Both the position numbers and the translations under genes were made by a program. A DNA stretch of 6,988 nucleotides from an uncultured Mucispirillum sp. (lineage in GTDB: Bacteria; Chrysiogenota; Deferribacteres; Deferribacterales; Mucispirillaceae), in contig CALADT010000286.1 of NCBI GenBank assembly GCA_937890655.1, forward strand, positions 1-6,988, in the 5' to 3' direction. A model generated the notes under the pieces. That model did no database searches, had not been told where the DNA came from, and was given only the letters and a program-made list of their open reading frames with translations. This document shows, in pieces, positions 1-5,477 of the stretch (its first letter is position 1; the number at the start of each line of letters is the position of its first letter).

Positions 1-378
1 ATACTCCAAAATTTTTCTTAAAAATTTAGACTTTCTTTAAAATGTTTTAACTGTTATTCAAATTTCATGTAATACTCCTTATTCTTTTTTTATAACACAG
101 TTTTTTCTCTTACACAAAATTTTTTACAGTGCATAAATATTGTTAGTAATTTAAAAGAGTAATGTATTATTTTTTTAAGAAATAAACTTTTTAAAGTAAA
201 AGTTATTATTAGTGATTATTGTAATAAAATATAAATGTTTTACCAAATTTAAATATTAAATAAATATATTTTTAAATTATAATAAAATTGGTTTAATTTT
301 AAAGATTATTTATATAAATAAATTTATAACTTTAGAAAATTCTTTTTATGGTTTTAAAGACTTTTTATAAAATAATAT
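1..378. other. AT-rich non-coding stretch with leftward start signals at its left end
   Basis: No open frame of useful length is visible on either strand; the DNA is almost pure A/T with many homopolymer runs. On the minus strand there is a good Shine-Dalgarno (AAGGAG, plus positions 75-80) six bases before an ATG (66-68), but that frame meets TAA at codon 5 (54-56) and again at codon 17 (18-20). A second minus-strand GGAG lies at 4-7, so a leftward gene may begin just outside the window, making 1-80 its leader. The remainder (about 81-378) shows no tRNA-like fold, no array and no recognisable site. Confidence 0.5.
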
Positions 379-406
379 AAAAAAAGGCGAAATATTTTCG
401 CCTTTT
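379..406 (-). terminator. Rho-independent terminator of the SPFH gene
   Basis: A perfect 11-bp stem (382-392 pairing with 396-406) with a 3-nt loop encloses a GGCG/CGCC core, the only G+C-rich patch nearby. Read on the minus strand it lies seven bases past the stop codon of the SPFH gene and is followed by a run of T (the A run at 379-385 on the plus strand), the classic intrinsic terminator arrangement. The plus-strand side ends in only four T, so it would work less well rightward. Confidence 0.85.
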
Positions 407-413
407 ATATAAA

Positions 414-1310
414 TTAGTTATCGTTATTTTTATCTCTTAAATCAAGAATAGGTAATGCATTAGGTGATGAAACATATGGAAGAATACCGTTCCATTTTTG
501 TATTTCATAATATCTTACTAAGTTTTTAGTAAGTGATTTAGATATTAATTCGTTTGCTTGAGCTTGAGATTCTGCTTCAATACGAAGTGCTTCTGCTTTA
601 CCTTTAGCTTCAATAATTCTCATATTAGCTTCATTTTGTGCAACTGCTTCTTTTTTAGCATTTTCTGCCAATGTAATATCTAATTCACGTTTTACTTTTT
701 CAGCTTCTTGAGTTTTTTCAACTTTTTCATTAATTCTTTCTACAATTCTTTGGTCATATTTTGGTGGGCGAACAAAAGTAATTGTATCTATAATAAAACC
801 TTCTGGTTCTAATTTTGCTTTAGCTGCTTTATTAATCTCCAATAAGAAATCTGTTTGTTTTTCTATTAAATCTTCAACAGAATATTTGTTAGCATTTTCA
901 ATTAAAATATTTCTTATTTGAGTTCTTAAATAACCTGCTTGTATATCAGCTAATGGTTTTCTAAACTTTTTAAATAACTCAGGAACTTTTTCACTATTTA
1001 CTGTAAAGTTTACACCAACAGGAACAGACGTTGTTAGACCTTCTTTTGTTTGAAATTGCATCATTTGGTCATCATCATAAACAACGTTTTGCATAAAAAT
1101 AGGAAACTTATATATTTCTTGAGTTAATGGGTTATACCATACTCTACCTGAAACAATAGATACTTCATCAACACCACGTTCAGAACCATATAAATTAACT
1201 CTAATACCAGTATAACCAGCATCAATTTTTTTTGTGAAAAAAACAACTGATATTGCAAGTAAAATTATTAGTGGAACTAATATAAACACTAATGTTTGGA
1301 TTTTTTTCAT
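414..1310 (-). CDS. Prohibitin-family SPFH membrane protein
   Basis: A 298-residue protein with the SPFH (stomatin/prohibitin/flotillin/HflK-C) layout. A hydrophobic N-terminal anchor (about residues 6-25) is followed by basic Lys-Lys. The SPFH core spans about 30-190, with an early GYTGIRVNLYGSERGV stretch and a VPVGVNFTVN strand typical of prohibitins. A charged, Ala/Glu/Lys-rich coiled coil (about 190-258) follows, then the short conserved tail LVRYYEIQKWNGILP. Family members form large ring oligomers on the inner membrane and often modulate membrane proteases such as FtsH or organise membrane domains; the specific partner here is unknown. The start is fixed by a GGAG site seven bases upstream. 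It is a single-gene unit: a promoter candidate lies upstream and a hairpin terminator directly downstream. The frame is intact, in contrast to its divergent neighbour. HflK/HflC are less likely because there is no paired gene and the tail is prohibitin-like. Confidence 0.9.
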   Translation of the reverse strand: MKKIQTLVFILVPLIILLAISVVFFTKKIDAGYTGIRVNLYGSERGVDEVSIVSGRVWYNPLTQEIYKFPIFMQNVVYDDDQMMQFQTKEGLTTSVPVGVNFTVNSEKVPELFKKFRKPLADIQAGYLRTQIRNILIENANKYSVEDLIEKQTDFLLEINKAAKAKLEPEGFIIDTITFVRPPKYDQRIVERINEKVEKTQEAEKVKRELDITLAENAKKEAVAQNEANMRIIEAKGKAEALRIEAESQAQANELISKSLTKNLVRYYEIQKWNGILPYVSSPNALPILDLRDKNNDN

Positions 1311-1315
1311 ATTTT

Positions 1316-1322
1316 TCTCCTT
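1316..1322 (-). promoter_or_regulatory. Ribosome binding site of the SPFH gene
   Basis: On the minus strand the sequence reads AAGGAGA, with the GGAG core at plus positions 1317-1320 and an A/T spacer of six bases before the ATG at 1308-1310. This match and spacing support the chosen start. Confidence 0.75.
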
Positions 1323-1338
1323 TTTTTAATAGTCATGT

Positions 1339-1367
1339 ATGCTATCATACTTATTTATCAATGTCAA
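1339..1367 (-). promoter_or_regulatory. Candidate sigma-70 type promoter for the SPFH gene
   Basis: Minus strand: a perfect TTGACA (-35) at 1367-1362, then a 17-base spacer, then TAGCAT (4 of 6 matches to TATAAT) at 1344-1339. This puts the transcription start about 20 bases before the ATG, with the RBS between. The -10 is weak, and chance matches are common in DNA this AT-rich, so this is tentative. Confidence 0.4.
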
Positions 1368-1474
1368 ATTGTATTAAATTTATTGTAATATTTTAGTGCC
1401 ACATAATAATAGTTATTAATAATATATATAGTTTTATTATTAATGAGTTTAATTGTTATAAAAAAAATTAAACA

Positions 1475-1504
1475 TTATCAATATGATATATAACATATTG
1501 ATAA
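1475..1504. promoter_or_regulatory. Perfect 11-bp inverted repeat, operator-like
   Basis: TTATCAATATG (1475-1485) and its exact reverse complement CATATTGATAA (1494-1504) are separated by eight A/T bases. The element sits in the divergent intergenic region, about 100 bp before the hutW start and 165 bp before the SPFH start. The dyad size and place suit a dimeric regulator, and iron/haem control (Fur-like) would make sense for a haem gene, but it does not match a consensus well enough to name the regulator. A transcribed hairpin is also possible, though it has no T tract. Confidence 0.45.
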
Positions 1505-1522
1505 ATAATAAAATAAACTTAT

Positions 1523-1545
1523 TAACAAATCAATGAAATTTGTTA
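1523..1545. repeat. 8-bp inverted repeat upstream of hutW
   Basis: TAACAAAT (1523-1530) and ATTTGTTA (1538-1545) are exact complements with a 7-base spacer. It lies between the larger 11-bp dyad and the hutW start. It could be a second operator half, but short AT-only dyads are expected by chance here, so support is weak. Confidence 0.25.
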
Positions 1546-1606
1546 TCAAAAAAATACTATATGTATTACTGAAAATTAATATCAATAAAATATAAGATTG
1601 TTTAAT

Positions 1607-3000
1607 ATGGAAGCTTTTCATAAGCATATAGAGTTAGTAAACCCTGAAGATAATTTTTCTAAATACTGCGTTAATGAAAATGATAATGTAATTGTGGATG
1701 CTTTTGTAAAAAAAGTGCAGTTCATGCAGGGTTAATGGATAAATTTGCCCCTGTGGAGCAAACTCAAAGTGTATTAAAGGATGTATTAAGTCAAAAAAGG
1801 CATAATAAAACTGCTGTATACATATATGTTTCTTTTTGTGAAACTCATTGTTTGTATTGTGGTTTTTATAATCAGCCATATAGAAAAGAGCAAAGCAAAA
1901 TATATACAGATGCTTTAATTAAAGAAATAGAATTATGGAAAGATACTGTTGCTTTAAATTTTTCTCATATTAATGCTTTATATTTTGGTGGTGGCACTCC
2001 AACTGCTTTAGAAGTTGAAGATATTTAAAGAATCTTGAAAACTGTCCATAATGTTTTACCACTTTCTAATGACTGTGAAATTAAAATGGAAGGCAGAATT
2101 TCTAATATGACACAAGAGAAAGTAGAAGCATACTTAAATGGTGGTGTTAATAGGTTTTCTTTAGGTGTTCAATGTTTTAATACAGAATTAAGACGTTCTA
2201 TGGGAAGAAGTGATAGGGAAAATATTATTAAAACTATAAATATGATAAAAGGTTATGACCAATCAGCAATAGTGCTTGATTTGATTTATGGTTTTCCTAA
2301 TCAAACTATGGATATATGGAGAGATGATATTAAAATGGCTCAAACTTTAGAAATAGATGGTTTTGACTGTTATCAATTAAACGTTTTTCCTAACACTCCA
2401 TTAGGCAAAAGAATAACAAATGGTTCTATGAACCCAACTTTAACTGTTCAGCAAAAAACTGAGTTATTTTTAGAAAGTATTAATCTTATGAAAAAAGAAT
2501 TATATGCTCGTATAAGTGTAAACCATTGGCAAAGAACAACAAGGGAACGTAATATATATAACCGTTATGCAAGTTGTTTATCATTTGGTTGTGGTGCAGG
2601 TGGTAATATAAATGGCCATTCTTATATGGTTTTAAGGGATTATCAAGGTTATTTATGTGCTGTTAATAACGGTGTAAAACCAATTATGGGTATAAGTATT
2701 CCAGATAAAGATTATAGTTTATATAAAGAAATAAGTGAATATTTTGAAACAGGCCATTTAGATTTAGTTTATCTTGAAAATAAATACGGCTATCCTTTAA
2801 GAGATATATATTCTAAATTATTAACTAAATGGGAAAATGCTGGTGTTATAAAACAAGTAAATAATAATAAAATAATTTTAACAAAAGCAGGCCAATTTTG
2901 GTTTGTTAATCTTTCACAGCTATTGCAAGAATATATTAAACTAACAATTATGTTTAATAAAATCAATAGCAGTAAAACATTACAGGAAGTAGCAGGGTAA
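1607..3000 (+). pseudogene. hutW: Anaerobic haem-degradation radical SAM methyltransferase (ChuW/HutW-like), broken
   Basis: ChuW/HutW enzymes open the haem ring without oxygen, using S-adenosylmethionine, and release iron in the cytoplasm. Across 464 codons the ancestral protein can be read: the radical-SAM cluster motif CETHCLYC (about residues 78-85; CX3CX2C) followed by GFYNQPYR, the glycine-rich GGGTPTAL (about 128-135), MEGRISN and RFSLGVQCFN, and the family hallmark HWQRTTRERNIYN (about 307-319) with FGCGAGG. The last block separates it from HemN/HemW. Two lesions break it. One A appears missing from the A run at 1708-1714: the frame from ATG 1607 ends at 1733-1735, while the -1 frame continues as SAVHAGLMDKFAP. 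In addition, an in-frame TAA at 2026-2028 interrupts EDI-RILKTV, where Glu (GAA) is likely. The piece from ATG 1735 to 2028 keeps the cluster motif, but the rest has no natural start. Length and both ends look complete for the family. The usual partners hutX/hutZ are not in the window. The RBS before 1607 is weak. Confidence 0.85.
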
Positions 3001-3040
3001 TTTATGATTATAAGGGCTTTTATTATGACAGGATTAGTTT

Positions 3041-3298
3041 ATGAAAAAGATACTGGTAATTATAATAATTTTTATACTCACAGGATGTGCAGCAAGTTCA
3101 CAAGTGATAGTAAAGAATAAACAGTGTGCAGTGCCTGCGCGGGTGGAATTAAAAGCATTAGATAATAAAAGCCATATTGGCAGTGAAAAAAATACTGCAA
3201 TATTAATGCTGAATATTGCTGATTTGGTGGGGTATGTAAATAGTTTAGAGGCATCTATTAAATGTTTCAATGATATAAATAAGGAGACGGAAAAATGA
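3041..3298 (+). CDS. Small phage lipoprotein, possible Rz1-like outer spanin
   Basis: An 85-residue protein with a lipoprotein signal: basic MKK, a run of Ile/Leu/Val/Phe (about 4-13), and lipobox LTGC with the acylated Cys at residue 16. The mature part has two further Cys (CAVPARVELKALD, and a late EASIKCF) and the pattern SHIGSEKNTAILM...LVGYVNSLEASIKC. This resembles the short lipoproteins found beside holins and endolysins of tailed phages. Outer spanins fuse inner and outer membranes in the last step of lysis; unlike classical Rz1 it is not proline-rich, so spanin is an inference from size, lipobox and position. The start is supported by AGGA eight bases upstream. Its stop overlaps the next gene's ATG in an ATGA (3295-3298), so the two are probably coupled. 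Confidence 0.65.
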   Translation: MKKILVIIIIFILTGCAASSQVIVKNKQCAVPARVELKALDNKSHIGSEKNTAILMLNIADLVGYVNSLEASIKCFNDINKETEK

Positions 3299-3561
3299 TT
3301 TTTTTAAAAGTGTTTACATTTTTATTAGCTGTAACAGGCATATTTATCTTAATTTATAAAAATTTTAATAAAATTAAAGCATTCATTGCTGCATTTAAAG
3401 CAAAAGTAATGAATGTTGTTATTAAAATTAAAAATTTCTTTGGTGAGCGTTTTTTGCGAAGACTGCCAATTTACCGAGCGAGTAGCGAGGAAACAGAAAT
3501 TGCACAGCCTGGAAATGATAATAAAAAGCAGGCAGGTAGTGATGGAAACAGAAGTAATTAA
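3295..3561 (+). CDS. Small membrane protein of the phage lysis region, function unknown
   Basis: An 88-residue protein. One N-terminal membrane segment (about residues 3-22) is followed by a very basic, amphipathic stretch rich in Lys/Phe/Ile (23-50) and a polar tail. AAGGAG lies eight bases before the ATG, and the start overlaps the upstream stop, so translation looks real. The position among lysis genes would suit a holin or accessory membrane protein, but no family is recognised. The tail from about residue 50 (FLRRLPIYRASSEETEIAQP) is encoded by a locally GC-richer, repeat-like stretch and may not belong to the original gene. Its last 20 bp overlap the next gene. Confidence that it is translated is fair; confidence in function is low. 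Confidence 0.6.
   Translation: MIFLKVFTFLLAVTGIFILIYKNFNKIKAFIAAFKAKVMNVVIKIKNFFGERFLRRLPIYRASSEETEIAQPGNDNKKQAGSDGNRSN
3444..3518. repeat. GC-richer, dispersed-repeat-like segment inside a small phage gene
   Basis: Within DNA that is mostly A/T, this stretch carries GAGCG, GCGAAG, and the paired GAGCGAG / AGCGAGG around 3476-3490. The GAGCG-nnn-GCGAGG pattern resembles short dispersed intergenic repeats known from many bacterial genomes. Only one copy is present in the window, so the repeat status is an inference from composition and resemblance. Confidence 0.3.
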
Positions 3562-3778
3562 CACATTAGCTAATTCTACAAATGTAGTGATTTTAATACT
3601 TTTAGCTTCAGGTCCACTTTTTGGAGCAGGTATAATTTTTGTTGTTTACAGGCTGATTAATAAGTTTGGAGATAAATTTATAAAAGCTATGGATGATATA
3701 GTAGATCAAGTCAAACAGACTAAAGAGCTGATATCCAGCTTATATAAAGATGTTGATGGGTTAAAAGAAGAAGTATAG
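3542..3778 (+). CDS. Small membrane protein with coiled-coil tail (holin/lysis-accessory type), probably shortened by a TAG
   Basis: From ATG 3542 the frame gives 78 residues: a short polar N-terminus (METEVINTLANSTN), one clear membrane segment (about 15-38, with GPLFGAGIIFVVY), then an acidic/basic heptad-like helix (KFIKAMDDIVDQVKQTKELI...). An in-frame start exists at 3413, but it would lie deep inside the previous gene and give an unlikely N-terminus; 3542 overlaps that gene by only 20 bp. The frame does not decay after the TAG at 3776-3778. It stays open for 23 more codons in the same coiled-coil style (EVKDITTDNNRRLELIEKQN), ending at 3848-3850 and overlapping the terminase small subunit start by 11 bp. 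The ancestral gene was therefore probably 3542-3850 and the TAG (from GAG or CAG) is secondary. Single-TM plus coiled-coil proteins before terS are common in phages and may be holin or inner-spanin-like; the exact role is unknown. Confidence 0.6.
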   Translation: METEVINTLANSTNVVILILLASGPLFGAGIIFVVYRLINKFGDKFIKAMDDIVDQVKQTKELISSLYKDVDGLKEEV

Positions 3779-3839
3779 GAAGTGAAAGATATTACAACTG
3801 ATAATAACCGCAGGTTAGAGTTAATAGAAAAGCAAAATT

Positions 3840-4286
3840 ATGGCAAATAAAGATTTTGACGCAGAAAGCCCACAAGCTGAAGTTAGAGAGTATTGCTTTC
3901 GTGTGTGGCGGGCATGTAACCGTGATTTTTCAAAAGCTGAAAGGCAGATAAAAAAAGAAGATTACTGCTCTGTTATACGCTCTACTCTTTCCCGCTGGGC
4001 TAAAAAATATGGTTGGATAGAAAGAGCTGACGGATTAGATTTAAAGGAAGAAAAAGCAGAATCAGTAGAACAGCAGGTATTAAATGATTTGGTAAAAATA
4101 CATGAAAAAATAATGCTGTATGTAGAAAATCAGCCAATAGATGAAGTGGACACTGCTAAAATTAACTCTCTTGTAAATAATGCAAAGCAGATTGCAGATA
4201 TTACAGGCAAAATAAGAAAAAGCAAACAGGAAGCACTGCTTAATGATGAAAAAGAGCAAGTGCAGTTTAATTTTAAGAGCGTGTAA
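3840..4286 (+). CDS. Phage terminase small subunit
   Basis: A 148-residue protein whose N-terminal half looks like a helix-turn-helix DNA-binding domain (about residues 14-60, with FSKAERQIKKEDYCSVIRS followed by RWAKKYGWIERA). This RWxKKYxW ending is typical of phage terminase small subunits and Mu-like equivalents. The C-terminal half (about 62-140) is helical and charged, suited to oligomerisation and contact with the large subunit. It recognises the packaging site on phage DNA and hands it to the motor. The call rests on this pattern plus position: its TAA is followed with no gap by the ATG of the large subunit. The upstream gene's ancestral frame overlaps its start, so it was probably translated by coupling; no strong RBS is visible. 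The frame is intact. Confidence 0.72.
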   Translation: MANKDFDAESPQAEVREYCFRVWRACNRDFSKAERQIKKEDYCSVIRSTLSRWAKKYGWIERADGLDLKEEKAESVEQQVLNDLVKIHEKIMLYVENQPIDEVDTAKINSLVNNAKQIADITGKIRKSKQEALLNDEKEQVQFNFKSV

Positions 4287-5477
4287 ATGAAACCAAAAAA
4301 ACATATAGATATTAACTGCCCAGCAGTTTTTCGCTCGCTGTGGGAAAATAAGTGTCGTTATAAAGTTTTATATGGGGGCCGTGGCAGTGGCAAAACACAT
4401 CAAGTGGCATAATATCTTGTGGTTAAAAGTTTATTACAAAAAGAAAAAATACTATGCATACGAGAAATACAACGAAGTATTAAAGAAAGTGTTCATGCTG
4501 TGTTGGTAAGTAATATTAATGCTTTAGGGTTAGATAAGTATTTTACAGTGACAGAAAATAAAATAAGCAACATAGCAGGCAGCGAGTTTATTTTTGCAGG
4601 CTTACGTATGAATATAGATAGTATCAAATCTATTGAAGGCATTAGTAAATGTTGGATTGAAGAAGTTCAAAACGTAAGTCGTAAAAGTTTAGATGTTTTA
4701 AGACCAACGATAATAGCAAAAGATAGTGAAATAATAATAACATTTAACCCAGAGCGGGATGAAGACCCTGTGTGGCAAGATTTTATTGTTAATACATCAG
4801 AATATTCATTTGTGCAAAAGGTTAATTATTATAATAACCCATTTTTTCCAAAAGATTTAGATAAGGAAAGATTGGAATGTTTAGAAAAAAATAAAGATGA
4901 TTACGACTGGATTTGGCTTGGTGAGCTTAGAAAAATAAGCGATGCTCAAATTTTTAAAAATATATTTGAAGTGCGTGAGTTTGAAACGCCAGAAAAAGCA
5001 AGATTTTTTCATGGTGCTGACTGGGGATATGCTAATGACCCTACGGCACTTATACGCTACTACATACATGAAGGCTCCTTGTATATAGACCAAGAAGTGT
5101 GTGAGTTGCATGTGGAATTAGATGATTTACCAAGATTATTTAATAGAATAACAACAGCTAAAAAATGGCCAACTTATGGCGATAGTGCACGCCCTGATAT
5201 TATAAAATATATGCATCGTAAAGGTTATCACATACGCAAAGCGGATAAATGGGCATGATCTATTGAGTAAGGTATTGGATATATCAGAAATTTTGAAAAA
5301 GTAATTATACACCCAAGGTGTGAAAATACTATTGATGAGTTTAAAACATATAGTTATGAGCAAGATAGGCATACAAATGAAGTATTGCCTTATGTAGAAG
5401 ATAAACATAATCACAGCATAAATGCATTAAGATATGCACTATGGAAGTTAATAAAGCGAACACAAGACCAAAAATGA
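4287..5477 (+). pseudogene. Phage terminase large subunit (ATPase/nuclease), broken by three stops
   Basis: The large subunit is the ATP-driven DNA packaging motor and cutter. The full reading (396 codon positions) shows Walker A YGGRGSGKTH (about 29-38), Walker B CWIEEVQ (about 122-128), the ITFNP coupling motif (about 151-155), and the RNase-H-like nuclease with GADWGYANDPTA (first Asp about 245) and GDSARPD (Asp about 299), ending in DKHNHSINALRYAL. Length and both ends fit the family. The frame is interrupted by TAA at 4410-4412 (just after Walker A), TGA at 5256-5258, and TAA at 5268-5270. The last two fall in KWA-x-SIE-x-GIGYIRNF, where relatives carry Gly and Glu. The longest open piece, about 4413-5255, lacks Walker A. 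In addition the expected last catalytic Asp (ID-ALRY) is Asn (codon 5421-5423). The start ATG directly follows the small-subunit stop; the end overlaps a likely portal start as ATGA at 5474-5477. Unless these are sequencing errors, no working motor is made. Confidence 0.85.

Noticed and set aside
1415..1444. AT-only 9-bp inverted repeat (ATTAATAAT / ATTATTAAT)
   Set aside because: It contains only A and T in a region of extreme AT content, so it is expected by chance and has no T tract or other support as a terminator.
1..1606. CRISPR array, tRNA or riboswitch in the intergenic regions
   Set aside because: No regularly spaced repeats, no cloverleaf-like conserved bases and no recognisable aptamer core were found.
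1634..1879. Minus-strand open frame of 81 codons opposite hutW
   Set aside because: It is antisense to the conserved radical-SAM N-terminus, has no RBS or family resemblance, and is explained by the AT-rich composition.
3413..3541. Upstream extension of the 3542 gene to a start at 3413
   Set aside because: It would overlap most of the preceding gene and run through the repeat-like segment. The N-terminus is implausible, and ATG 3542 gives a normal membrane protein.
4287..5477. Stop-codon reassignment (alternative genetic code) in the phage
   Set aside because: TAA, TAG and TGA all interrupt genes here, while TAA ends terS and portal and TGA ends the lipoprotein gene at sensible overlaps, so no single codon is reassigned.
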